Below are positions 1 to 9,990 of a stretch of DNA of 64,000 nt, piece after piece. The notes below the pieces were generated by a model. The model worked only from the letters and a program-made list of their open reading frames with translations, had not been told where the DNA came from and did not search any database. Location of the stretch: the NCBI RefSeq assembly GCF_000372725.1, contig NW_005201144.1, positions 28,922 through 92,921 of the forward strand, read 5' to 3'. The translations under genes and the position numbers were made by a program. Numbering within the stretch: position 1 is the first letter of the stretch; the number at the start of each line of letters is the position of its first letter. This DNA comes from Emiliania huxleyi CCMP1516 (Eukaryota; Haptophyta; Isochrysidales; Noelaerhabdaceae).

Positions 1-1801
1 CCTCTTCCTCAGCCTCCTCGGCCAAGCGCTCCGCCTCGACCATCTCAGCTAAAGCCGCTGCCTGGCTCTCCGCCGTGATGCCGAGCCGGATCCTCTCCTC
101 GTGACAACTTTCGAGAAGCCTGATCAATCTCGCCTCCTCGGCCTTCTTCGCGGCCTCGGCTGCGGCTGCCTCCGACGGCACCTCGGCACCCTCTGATGGC
201 GCCTCTGCACCCTCCGCCGGCGCCTCGGGCTCCTGCGACGGCCCAGCGCCGCCGCTCCCGCCGCCCTTCTTCTTCTTCTTGCCCTTCTTGCCCTTGCCGC
301 GCTTCTCCGCCTCGACCTCCGCCAGCAGCTCGTCGGCGTGCCGCGCCGCCTCCGCCTCCGCCGCCGCCCTCTCCGCCGCCCTCTCCGCCGCCTCCGCAGC
401 CCTCGCCGCCTCCTTCGCCACCGCCTCGGCCGCCCTCTGGGCCGCCGCATGCTCCTCGAGGGCGCGCACGCACTCGGCGTTGCCCTCCTCCTTGGCAATC
501 TGCAGCGCTGTGCGTCCAGCCGCCGAGCGCAGTTCCATGTCGGCGCCCGCCCGCAGCAGGCAGAGTACGGCCGCGGGGTGGTCCCAGACAGCGGCGAACA
601 TCAGCGCGGTGTTGCCGGCATTGTCCTGCCTGTTGATCTCCGCGCCGTGATGCAGCAGCAGCTCGGACACCCGCTCGTGGCCCAGGAGGGCGGCGAACAT
701 CAGCGCGGTGCTGCCGACGCTGTTCCGAAGGTCGATCGAAGCGCCACGCTGCAGCAGCGCCGCGGCCAGCCGCTCGTGGCCGTAGTAGGCGGCGTACATC
801 AGGAGCGTAATGCCACTCGCACCCTCATCAGCGAAAGTCGCGTCCACCCGCCCGCCGCTGTCGAGCCACACCAGCACCGCCGCCTCGTCGCCTTGCTTAG
901 CCACCTCCACGATCTCCTCGGGGACGGCGTCCTCGCCCGTTCCGCTCTCCACGCCGCCGGAAGAGGACGCGGCAGTTGATGCCGCTGCCCCCTTGCCCGA
1001 GGCGGCATCGCCGTCCGCCCCTGCGCCGCCTGCGCCGACGTCCTCGGGAACAGGCCCGCTGCTGCCGCCCGAAGCGCTGCCTGCCCCCGCGCCGCCCGCC
1101 TCGACCGCCGCCGCGTCCCGCCTCTCCGCCGCCACCTCGCCGAGAAACGTCTTGACAGCGGCAACGCACTCGGTGTGACCCTTCTCCTTGGCGATCTGCA
1201 GCGCCGTCTTGCCCGCCGCAGTGCGCAGCGCCATGTCTGCGCCCGCCCGCAACAACTGGAGCACGACGGCAGAACGGCCGTGGAAGGCGGCGCTCACGAG
1301 CGCAGTGTAGCCGTCGCTGTCCTGCAGGTCGACCTCTGCCCCGTGCCGCAAAAGCAGCTCGACCATGCTCTCGTTCCCCCTGAGGGCTGCGCACAGCAGC
1401 GCGGTGCAACCGACGCTGCTCTGCAGGTTTATCTCCGCCCCGTGCCGCAGCAGCGTCTCGACCACCTGCACGTGGCCGATGGTGGCGGCGGCAATCAGCG
1501 CTGTAGTGCCGACGCTGTCTTGCGCGTTCGGCTTCGCGCCCCGCTTCAGCAGAAGTTCGATCAGCTGCTTGTGACCGTGTCCGGCGGCGATCAGCTGGAG
1601 CGTACAGCCACTCACACCGCGACGCACGCACGTCGCATCAACCCGCCCGTCCCCGGCGAGCCACGTCTGCACCACGCCCGCCTTGCCGTCCGCCGCCGCG
1701 GCTTGGATCTTTTTCGGCAGCGCGAGCGGCGCAGCCTGTGGCGTCGTCGAAGCGTGTCCGCGCCGGGAGGTGGCCGAGCCAGCTTTTGGTCGGCCAGGCA
1801 T
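1..1801 (-). CDS. Ankyrin-repeat protein, C-terminus cut by the window edge
   Basis: An open frame of 600 codons starts at the ATG at 1801-1799 and runs off the left edge without a stop. The first half holds about six ankyrin repeats with the usual G-x-TAL-x-x-A and V-x-x-LL-x-x-GA signatures, ending in a GKTALQIAKEKGHTECV-type cap. A linker follows, then three more repeats and a second cap (GRTALQIAKEEGNAECV). The visible end is a highly charged Ala/Glu/Lys-rich segment likely to form a coiled coil. Ankyrin repeats bind proteins; the partner is unknown. Repeat wording, cap and Ala-rich tail closely match the ankyrin-kinase-RING gene at 41724-46568, so the two are paralogs and a kinase or RING part may lie outside the window. 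No intron is needed. The start is the first ATG before the repeats. Confidence 0.85.
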   Translation of the reverse strand, partial: MPGRPKAGSATSRRGHASTTPQAAPLALPKKIQAAAADGKAGVVQTWLAGDGRVDATCVRRGVSGCTLQLIAAGHGHKQLIELLLKRGAKPNAQDSVGTTALIAAATIGHVQVVETLLRHGAEINLQSSVGCTALLCAALRGNESMVELLLRHGAEVDLQDSDGYTALVSAAFHGRSAVVLQLLRAGADMALRTAAGKTALQIAKEKGHTECVAAVKTFLGEVAAERRDAAAVEAGGAGAGSASGGSSGPVPEDVGAGGAGADGDAASGKGAAASTAASSSGGVESGTGEDAVPEEIVEVAKQGDEAAVLVWLDSGGRVDATFADEGASGITLLMYAAYYGHERLAAALLQRGASIDLRNSVGSTALMFAALLGHERVSELLLHHGAEINRQDNAGNTALMFAAVWDHPAAVLCLLRAGADMELRSAAGRTALQIAKEEGNAECVRALEEHAAAQRAAEAVAKEAARAAEAAERAAERAAAEAEAARHADELLAEVEAEKRGKGKKGKKKKKGGGSGGAGPSQEPEAPAEGAEAPSEGAEVPSEAAAAEAAKKAEEARLIRLLESCHEERIRLGITAESQAAALAEMVEAERLAEEAEEE

Positions 1802-2390
1802 GGGAGCGCTCGTCGCAAAGAGAGAGCACACGGACGTTGCCGTTCCCAGGTTGTGGGGGCGCGGGAATAAAGAAATTACACCTAGTTTCATGCAACCAAG
1901 ATGGCGATGTGTAGGAACTGCACTCAAGTCCGACCAAGCCTGGCTGTTCTTCGCCCTTACTGCGCCCCCCTGTTCGCGCGCGCGCGAGGCGTGCAGACAG
2001 GATTGCCAGGTGAGAACGAATGGCGCGGTTCACACGCCTTCGGGAGAGAGAGAGATTTTTAGCAATACCAAACAACTCTAACACTCACACGTTTTGTTTT
2101 GTCGCCTTCGTCATTTGTTCACCCAAGAGTTTGATTCGTTCGCGAAGGAAGGCCCACAGGAGCCAGCGGCACCCACCCACACACACGCAAGACGCACCAC
2201 CCAAGAAGAGACTCTCTCGCACCCACGAAACATCAAGGCATTTTTGCGCCGCCGTGGGGGTAGGGTGAACTCCTTAGGGCATTTCCCGTTTTTCACACAC
2301 GGTCCGCCTATTTTGGCGCGTGTCTTCGGTGTTTTCCTCGCCGTTTCTCCGCCGAGCCCGACCACCGAGTCCCTACTTCTTCCTTTTTCC
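1802..2390. other. Intergenic, divergent promoter region
   Basis: This stretch separates the divergent ankyrin (minus) and FAS1 (plus) genes. It is less GC-rich than the coding sequence and contains pyrimidine-rich tracts near 2300-2390. I see no RNA gene or convincing ORF. It presumably holds both promoters and 5-prime leaders, but no TATA-like element could be placed with confidence. Confidence 0.4.
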
Positions 2391-4620
2391 ATGTGCCGCG
2401 CAGCCGACCTCGAGAAGGGACTGCCGCCCAAGGTGCGCTCCCACCAGCCCAGACGCCTCCCTCTCTCTCCTCTCCTCACGCGCTCGCCCTCGCACAGCTC
2501 CAACACATGGATCCTCGCCATCGTGATCGTCGCGCCTTGCACTGGCTCTCACGCACTCGGCCCTCTCACAGGCGCGCTCCAACACATGGATCATCGCCAT
2601 CGTGATCGTCACGCTTGCACTGGCTCTCGGCCTCGGTGTCGGTCTCGGTGTCGGACTGAACAAGAAGGAGGACTCCACGATCTCCACGTACTCCACCATC
2701 GCCGACGTCGCCTGCGGCACGAACGCCCCGGCGCAGTTCTCCACGCTCTGTACCGCGATCGCTGCGTCTCCCACGGTCCTCGCCGCGCTCTCCGCCGCGG
2801 GCACCTACACGGTCTTTGCTCCGAACAACGACGCGTTTGATGCCCTTCCAGACGGAGCGCTCGCCGACCTGCTCAAGCCCGAGAACCAGCCCGCACTCAC
2901 AAACCTCCTGCTGAAGCACACCCTCGGGTCCAAGGTGCCGGCGGCGGACGCGCTGAACCTCGTCAACGAGCCTGTCGACACCCTGGCCTCCACCAACAGC
3001 ATCGCGGAGAAGATCGTTGTCGACGGCAACGGCACCGCCGGGCCCGTCACCATCACGCCCGCCATCGTTGGAGGATCTGCTGAGGTGGTCGCCCCCAACC
3101 TCGCCGAGGCCGACAACGGCAATAGCGTGATCCACGAGATCAACAAGGTGATCGCGACGTGGTCCTACATGTCCATCGCCCAGGTCGCCTGCGACCCTAG
3201 CCTCGACGCCACCGTCGGCACGCTCTGCGCCGCGGTCGGAGCGTCTTCTGCGGTGGCTGACGCGCTCTCGAACTCCGGGTCCTACACCGTCTTTGCCCCA
3301 ACGAACGGCGCGTTTGCTGCCCTCGACCAGACCTTCCTCCAAAGCGTGCTCGCGGACGATGCAACCGTCACCGCCCTCCTCCAGAAGCACGCCCTCGGCT
3401 CCGTGGTCCCAGCGTCAGTCGCGCTGACGCTCGAGAACTCCGCCCAAACCACGCTGAACGGAGAGGACATCACGGTCGACGGCTCGACCGGCTCCGTCCT
3501 CGTCACGCCCAGTATCCTCGGCGGCCCTTCCACCGTGATCTCCGCCGACGTCCAGACCAGCAACGGCGTGATCCACGTCGTGGACAAGGTGCTCGCTCTG
3601 GCGGCCCTGGTGCCTCCCCCGTCTCCGCCACCGCCGGTGCCTCCCCCGTCTTCGCCGCCGCCGCCCACCATCGCCGACGTCGCCTGCGGCACGAACGCCC
3701 CGGCGCAGTTCTCCACGCTCTGTGCCGCGATCGCTGCGTCTCCCACGGTCCTCGCCGCGCTCTCCGCCGCGGGCACCTACACGGTCTTTGCTCCGAACAA
3801 CGACGCGTTTGATGCCCTTCCAGACGGAGCGCTCGCCGACCTGCTCAAGCCCGAGAACCAGCCCGCACTCACAAACCTCCTGCTGAAGCACACCCTCGGG
3901 TCCAAGGTGCCGGCGGCGGACGCGCTGAACCTCGTCAACGAGCCTGTCGACACCCTGGCCTCCACCAACAGCATCGCGGAGAAGATCGTTGTCGACGGCA
4001 ACGGCACCGCCGGGCCCGTCACCATCACGCCCGCCATCGTTGGAGGATCTGCTGAGGTGGTCGCCCCCAACCTCGCCGAGGCCGACAACGGTGGTAGCGT
4101 GATCCACGAGATCAACAAGGTGATCGCGACGTGGTCCTACATGTCCATCGCCCAGGTCGCCTGCGACCCTAGCCTCGACGCCACCGTCGGCACGCTCTGC
4201 GCCGCGGTCGGAGCGTCTTCTGCGGTGGCTGACGCGCTCTCGAACTCCGGGTCCTACACCGTCTTTGCCCCAACGAACGGCGCGTTTGCTGCCCTCGACC
4301 AGACCTTCCTCCAAAGCGTGCTCGCGGACGATGCAACCGTCACCGCCCTCCTCCAGAAGCACGCCCTCGGCTCCGAGGTCCCAGCGTCAGTCGCGCTGAC
4401 GCTCGAGAACTCCGCCCAAACCACGCTGAACGGAGAGGACATCACGGTCGACGGCTCGACCGGCTCCGTCCTCGTCACGCCCAGTATCCTCGGCGGCCCT
4501 TCCACCGTGATCTCCGCCGACGTCCAGACCAGCAACGGCGTGATCCACGTCGTGGACAAGGTGCTCGCTCTGGCGGCCCTGGTGCCTCCCCCGTCTCCGC
4601 CGCCGCCGGCGGCCCCCTGA
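2391..4620 (+). CDS. Membrane-anchored protein with four FAS1 (fasciclin) domains
   Basis: Two exons fit: 2391-2432 (MCRAADLEKGLPPK) and 2572-4620, joined in phase 0 over a GT-AG intron of 139 bases, giving about 696 residues. A hydrophobic Ile/Val/Leu/Gly segment near residues 20-41 followed by KK suggests a signal anchor. Four FAS1 domains follow, showing the TVFAPNNDAF / TVFAPTNGAF box and the VIHVVDKVL-type C-terminal box. FAS1 domains mediate cell or matrix adhesion. Domains 1-2 and 3-4 form two almost identical 324-residue blocks separated by a Pro-rich PPPSPPPP linker, and the protein ends in a similar Pro-rich tail. Within the 5-prime intron a decayed copy of the membrane-segment sequence (2503-2550) precedes the used copy (2580-2630), so this area was also duplicated. 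Domain calls are firm; exon 1 is inferred from frame. Confidence 0.8.
2695..4617 (+). repeat. Tandem 972-bp duplication encoding FAS1 pairs
   Basis: Block 1 (2695-3645) and block 2 (3667-4617) have a period of 972 bp and are nearly identical at the DNA level. The protein differences I noticed are Thr to Ala near the first helix, NGNS to NGGS, and GSVVP to GSEVP. Such low divergence at synonymous positions points to recent duplication or gene conversion. Confidence 0.9.
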
Positions 4621-5062
4621 TCGACGTGTGTGCTCTTTGAGGAGGGGGTGGGGGAGAAGCGCTAGTATGACCTCGGCGAATAGCTCGAAACGGAGGAGGC
4701 GGCGCCGAGGAGTCCATTATCGTACTCCCACCGGTCGCATGAACGTCTGTAGACGAGCACGTACTGTTGCGGGGCGTGGGTTGAGGATTGTCAAGCGCGC
4801 GTGCGTTACCCAAGAGCCAAGTCCGTCCGTCCGGAGCCCCCTCCATGTGTCTGCGTGCGCTCCACAGTGTGCGTTGTCTATTCCGGACGCTGACTCCGTG
4901 ACTGAGCGGACTGCTGTGTACTACATACTTGTTGTAGATTCAAACAGGCGCGGCCACTCTCCACGATGCACGCGCGCGTACACAGTGATCAGTGTGCACA
5001 ATCCGGCTCGCTCGTTGGGACCCGCGCGGCCCCCCCTCCGGCCGCCCGACAGGGAATTGGTC
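4621..5062. other. Intergenic, convergent 3-prime region
   Basis: Sequence between the FAS1 stop and the last exon of the phosphatase relic on the other strand. I see no reading frame with recognisable protein character, no RNA gene and no repeat copy. Confidence 0.4.
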
Positions 5063-6010
5063 TCACACCTCCACGTCGTCCGGCAGCGAACCGGGAGGGG
5101 CCTCGCCGATCGGCACCACCGAGTCGACGGTGCCGTCGCCCGTCGAGTCAATGGCCACCGAGTCGGGCACCTTGAAAGGGAATGGTGGGGTGGGGTGAGG
5201 TGGGAGGGGGAGAGGTACATTCCTCCACGCGCTAGTGGGTGGGGCAGGGGCCAGGCTATCCCTCTCACACCTTGTCAATTGTGGTGTCGAGCAGCTGGCC
5301 CGGCGTCAGCCGCGTGAAGCAGCGCTCGCGAATGCGGCGCGCCTCCCCCCCCTCCATCTCCTTCGAGCCCGTGAAAGCGTCGTAGTACTTCCTCATCTCG
5401 CGCACGTCGTCCGGAGAGCCGAGCAGCACAGGCACCCGCTGGTGCACGCTCTGCGGGACCAGGTCCATGATGCGCGTCTTGCCGGTCAAGGCGAGGCCAC
5501 CCGCCTGCAGGAAGGTTCCAGGAATGCCATCGGCGCCGCCTCGTACAGCAGGCGAAGCTTGCCGTTTGCATTCTTTGAGTCTGCGGGGTAGCCAAAGATG
5601 CCTCCGTAGAGCAGCGTCCGGTGCACGTCGCCAACCACCGACCCAATGTACCTCGCGGTGTAGCGCTCGCCGCTCTCTCCGTTGCCGTCCTGCAGGTCCT
5701 CGATGTACGTCCGCAGCGGCGCGTCCCACGTTGAGCGAGTAGATCGCCTCGTTGAGCGAGTAGATCGCGCCTCGCTGCGGCACCGCCACGTTCGGTTGCG
5801 TCAGTACACACTCGCCGATGTGCGGGTCAAGCGTGAAGATCTGCACGCCGGCACCGAGCGTGAGGGCGAAGAAGGTGGAGGAGGAGTAGAGGCAGTAGCC
5901 CGACGCGAGCCCGACGAGCGACGAGCCCGGCTGCAGTGTCGCTGCCATGCACTCCTCAGAGACGGCGTAGCGTAGCGACGCCTTGACGATCGAGATGAGC
6001 GCGCTCGAGG
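5063..6010 (-). pseudogene. Fructose-1,6-bisphosphatase relic, truncated and frameshifted
   Basis: The C-terminal half of FBPase is clear on the minus strand: a QPGSSLVGLASGYCLYSS segment, [24 protein letters not shown], then in a second frame [37 protein letters not shown] and [11 protein letters not shown], then in a third frame [18 protein letters not shown] and HQRVPVLLGS. FBPase hydrolyses fructose 1,6-bisphosphate in gluconeogenesis or the Calvin cycle. The two frame changes, near 5745 and 5545, sit exactly at small tandem duplications: a 21-base repeat encoding IYSLNEA twice, and an 11-base TTCCTG repeat. The N-terminal half with the DPLDGSSN metal site is absent. A GT-AG intron (5171-5270) may join the body to a last exon at 5063-5170 ending SLPDDVEV. 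It is a pseudogene unless the breaks are assembly errors. Confidence 0.75.
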
Positions 6011-6234
6011 CTCGCCCACCTACTGCCCCTGAGAGTTGGTTACCGAGTGGGATCAGCTCCCCCCCTTGGGATCGAAGCTTCCACGACCTCTCGCACCCAA
6101 CAGCACAGGCGGGATCAGAGAGAGACTCCGCACCGGACACCGCCCGGGCACAGACCCCCTACCCGTCGGACTACGCCTGGACCACTCACAAAGATCTGCG
6201 ATCGATTCTTTTTCTTGGCGCTTCAGTCACATTG

Positions 6235-8878
6235 ATGCGGCGCTCGAGCAGCTCGCGATCTGACTTGAACAGCCTCCCGGACACGCCCGAATCGCCCAAG
6301 AGGCTGCCAGAGGACCCTGAGCCGCCCAGCTCCGGCGTGGGAGTCCCGCCCGAGCAGCTTCATGGCGGCGACGGTGCTGTTGTGCACGAAGGAACGCAGC
6401 GAACGGGACGCGTGAGCACAGGCCGCTCGGGCAAGTCCAAGCGCGTGCTGCGCGCGGAGAGGCGGCTGCGCGCCGGAGCTGGGACGCCGCCCGACGGCGA
6501 CCGGCTCGGCCGCGTCTCTCCCGGCGGCTTGTCGCCCGGCCGCCTCAGTGGCCGAGGGAGCCCCGTGTCGCCGATCGAGTCGGCGCTCGGCGAAGTCGGC
6601 AGGCTGTGGGGCGTCCTCCGCCAAGAGCTGGCACGCGAGACGCCGTACGTGCCGGGCCTCTCGATCCACACGCCGAAGCGGCGGTGGCAGCTGACCGCCG
6701 CTTCGCTCACCTTGCTCGGCGCCGCGAAGGCGGGCGACGCGCTGCGCATACGGCGGCTGCTCCGCAGGTCACACACACACACGCACACACACACACACAC
6801 CGCTCACCCACGCGCACTGGGCCTTGCACTTTGAATGCCGTGGGGCTCCTGTCGTTAGACGTGGAGACGCGAGGGTCGCCCCCCCCTTGCCCCACCACCT
6901 CGTGTGTGTGGAGAAGTTTACCTTACCTTACCTTACCTGCTCTGCAGGCACGGCGCGAAGCTGCCGACGGTCTTCGAGGTCGTCACCGAGGCGGTGGAGA
7001 TGCAGCGGAGGCAGTCCTTCGCGCTGCGGCGGGGCGAGGCGTCGGTCGGCGGTGGAGGTGCGGTGACAGTGCCCCCGCGCGGCGCCATGAGCGAGCCGCT
7101 GGCACGTCGCGCCGTGCCGCCGCCGCCGCCGGCGGCAGGTGCGGCGGCAAGGGCGGCGGCAAGGGCGGCGGAAGGGGCGGCGGCAGGGGCGGCGGCAGGG
7201 GCGGCGGAAGGGGCGGCGGAAGGGGCGGCGGAGGAGGCTGCCGGCACTTCCGATCTTAGCACCGGGCTGAGCGCGCCGGCAGAGGCCGTGGTCATCTCTC
7301 CCGGCACCGCAGTCCCCCGGCCGCGCCCATATCTCCCCGGATCTCCCCAGATCTCGCCATGTGCCTCCCCACACACCTTGGGGCCAGATCTCGCCGTCCC
7401 TCCCGCAGGCTCGGAGCTTCTCCTCTCCTCCTCCTCTCCTCCTCCCCCCCTGCTCCCCCCTGCTCCCCCCTTGCCCCACCGCCTCGCGTGTGTGTGGAGA
7501 AGTGCACCTTCCCTTCCCTCGCCTCAGGCCACGCCGAGATTGTCAGCTTGCTGCTCGAGGCGGGCGCGGAGCCGGACGCGCGGAGCCACGACGGCGTGAG
7601 TGGGGTCGTCCTCGCTGCCGAGCACGGGCATCTCGAGGTCATGGCGAGATCTGGCGAGACGGAGAGGCATGGCGCGATCGGGCGAGAGGGAGGACGATCG
7701 GCCGTAACTCCCGAGGCGAGGCACGAGAGTCGTCGGTTGAGCTAGGGAGCCTGGCGAGGGACGCCACCAGTCCTCGACAGACCTCTGGTACTCCACACTG
7801 TCCGTGCGCCGGGCGTCGCACTCTGACTTTGAATGTGCACTGGGGGGTGTTGCCTGCCTGCTCGACCTGCCTGTCTGGGAGTGGAGCCTTGCGAGAAGGC
7901 CCTTTGATCCCCCACCCCCTCGAGTGTGTGTGGAGGACGTTACCTCACCAGCCGAATCACCAGCCGAATCGCCACAGGTGGTGCGCCTCCTCGTCTCCGC
8001 CGGCGCGGAGGCGCTGTGCTGCTGCTCGGATGGCAACCTCGGGGAATCTCGGGGAATCTCGGGGAATCTCGGGGAATCTCGGGGAATAGGCGCTCTGCTG
8101 CTGCTCGGACGGCAGCACCGCGCTGCACCTCGCAAGCCGCGGCGGTCACCCGCAGGTCGTGTCGTATCTCCTCGGCGCGGGGTGCGCCGTCAACGCGACC
8201 GACCACGCGGGCCTCACGCCGCTGCTATGCGCGGCGGCGGCGCTGGAGACGGACGCGCACGTCGAGGTGATCCTGCGGCTGCTGCAGGAGGGCGCCGACC
8301 CCGACGCCAAGAGGCTCGACGACGACCTGTGCGCGCTGGAGCTGGTCGAGCTGGCGTCGCCCTTGACGCTGCTGCAGCACCGCACCCCGTCCGGCGAGGC
8401 GGGCGGCGGTGCTGGGGTGGGCGGCGAGGCGGGCGGCAGCGAGAGCGGCGGTGGGGCGGGCGGTGAGGCGGGCGGCGGCGAGGAGGGCGGCGGTGGGGCG
8501 GGCGGCGGTGAGGAGGGCGGCGGTGGGGCGGGCGGCGGTGGGGCGGGCGGCGGTGGGGCGGGCGGCGGTGGGGCGGGCGGCGGCGCGGGCGGCAAAGAGC
8601 AGGGCGGCGAGGCGGGAGGTGGAGTCGGCGGCGGCGGCGGGCAGGCGATCGCGACGACGAGCGGCGATGCGGCGAGTGAAGCGGCACGTGAAGCGGCAGG
8701 TGAAGCGGCAAGCCGGAGGGTCAGGGCCGCGGCCAGCACTCGCCGGCAGCAGCGGGCGGCGAGGGTTGCGCTCGCGCTGGTCGCGGCGAGGAGCGCGCGC
8801 GCCGACCTCGGCGAGGGGCTGTGCAACTCCATCGCCCGCGCGCCCGTCGCGGCATTGGGGCATTGTTTGTTGAGCTGA
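6235..8878 (+). CDS. Ankyrin-repeat protein, five exons, Gly-rich tail
   Basis: Exons 6235-6767, 6948-7138, 7528-7637, 7978-8010 and 8090-8878 join in consistent phase to about 551 residues. The N-terminus is Ser/Pro/Arg-rich and likely disordered. Ankyrin repeats run through exons 1-5: AAKAGDALRIRRLLR|RHGAKLP, then GHAEIVSLLLEAGAEPD, GHLE|VVRLLVSAGAE|ALCCCSDG, STALHLASRGGHPQVV and further repeats to about 8330. A long Gly-rich low-complexity tract follows (8395-8640), then an Arg/Ala-rich tail. Introns are 180, 389, 340 and 79 bases; the fourth is GC-AG. Function is unknown beyond protein binding. The start is the first in-frame ATG and upstream exons are possible. The donor of intron 2 (7139) was chosen because it alone gives CAG|GT, the right phase and the expected Gly codon. 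Confidence 0.7.
6821..6947 (+). repeat. Introner-like segment, copy A (3-prime part of intron 1)
   Basis: The 3-prime part of intron 1 of the five-exon ankyrin gene contains a CCCCACCACCTCGTGTGTGT-type core at 6889-6922 followed by GGAGAAG and TTACC units up to the acceptor. Introns 2 and 3 of the same gene carry the same core at the same place. An upstream part with CACTTTGAATG is shared with copy C. Confidence 0.75.
7471..7527 (+). repeat. Introner-like segment, copy B (end of intron 2)
   Basis: The final 57 bases of intron 2 repeat the core CCCCACCGCCTCGCGTGTGT, then GGAGAAGTGCACC and a pyrimidine-rich stretch to the acceptor, aligning with copy A nearly base for base. Confidence 0.75.
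7803..7977 (+). repeat. Introner-like segment, copy C (3-prime part of intron 3)
   Basis: It contains GACTTTGAATG near 7826, matching copy A, and CCCCACCCCCTCGAGTGTGT at 7909-7930 followed by GGAGGACGTTACC. It then diverges into a GCCGAATC duplication before the CACAG acceptor. Confidence 0.7.
8011..8089 (+). repeat. 79-base GC-AG intron made of exon copy plus decamer array
   Basis: The intron starts with a near copy of the exon that follows it: GCGCTGTGCTGCTGCTCGGA against GCGCTCTGCTGCTGCTCGGA at 8090. Five units of a GGGGAATCTC decamer come next, and it ends AATAG. Its length is not a multiple of three, and removing exactly 8011-8089 restores the ankyrin frame. Confidence 0.7.
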
Positions 8879-8908
8879 TCCATTGGGGCATTGTTTGTTG
8901 AGCTGATC
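8853..8908 (+). repeat. 28-bp perfect tandem duplication over the stop codon
   Basis: The unit CATTGGGGCATTGTTTGTTG plus AGCTGATC occurs at 8853-8880 and again at 8881-8908. The first copy encodes the last residues and stop of the ankyrin gene; the second lies in the 3-prime region. Confidence 0.9.
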
Positions 8909-9990
8909 GACGCCTGATAGTTTTGACACGCACGCATGTCATGGTGGAGGGAGGGTCAGGCGTGCCTTAGCTCTAAGCTACATGCGTACAGCCGCGTGGA
9001 TGCCCTCTCTGTCTACGTTATGGGCTGACGGTGACGCGTCACACAGACAATAACATGACGACACGTGTACGGCGCTAGGGAACCGCGTCGCCCCCGGAGC
9101 CGGTCGTCGACCCCCTTATCCTTTGGGTTTGGCCGCATTGGCGTTGGGTAAAGCGTAGCGTTTAAGATTAAGTGAGTGTGTGAGACGGTTGGTTAGAGCG
9201 CGAGGATTGATGTCGTTCGGGTGTGACGCGCTACCGGTACCGCTAGCCCCGCGAGCGTGGAGTGTACTGAAGTTCCTACTTACTCATACTCACTAGGGGG
9301 TGGACAGCGCCCCAAAATCCACCACTGTGGGATTTCGCGCAATCGCTTGACTCTGTAGAGCTCGCCTATCCCTGCGGTGAGCGCTGTGGTCGCCGCAGAC
9401 TGGCTCCGACTTGACGGGCGCATGGAGACACGTGATGCCTCCATGCGCCCATCGAGTCAAAATCGACATGCGAGGCGACTTTGGCCCGCCAGAGGGATAG
9501 GCGGCGTTTTGCTTTTGGGCGACAACAGCGCTGTGACCGCGAAGTGGCGGTGGACATGCTCCCATGTTGCCGACGCGGCGCCGGAGTGGCCGGCACTGCT
9601 CGCCGTGACCACGACGGCTACTCTGATACTCCGGGCCGACCCGTCCTACCCGACGGTGGCACTCTTCCACGTCTCGCTCACGCTGAGAAAAATTCTGAAA
9701 CGGCGTGCAGCAGAGTCACCGACGAGTCGGTCCGCGTGCCTCCTCGTGTCCCGTAAAACTCACTTTGGCCTCACTGAGCAAGCCCTCAATCCTGTAGTTG
9801 TAAAGAATTTAAAGAAAAACAAATGGAAGCGATGGATTATCCAAACCCGGGCGCATCCGCCCAAAAACGTCCGCCGCTCGCGACTACGCCCCGCGGCCGA
9901 TTCGTGTCCCCCCAGTGCTTTGCCGGCGGTGACGTGGGCGCTGGCGTGTAAAGTCAGCGGCAAGATACGTGTGCAGCCGCTGGTTGCGCC
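8909..9990. other. Intergenic region with a 12-bp stem hairpin
   Basis: I see no convincing gene here. A perfect inverted repeat, GGGCGCATGGAG (9416-9427) and CTCCATGCGCCC (9439-9450) with an 11-base loop, extends imperfectly outward (GACTTGA against TCGAGTC). A palindrome GTGACGCGTCAC lies near 9040. The region before 9991 may hold the promoter or an unseen first exon of the next gene. Confidence 0.45.

Noticed and set aside
8040-8089. Regular decamers that could be taken for a CRISPR or promoter array
   Set aside because: Units are 10 bases without spacers, and the block lies inside an intron that restores frame when removed.
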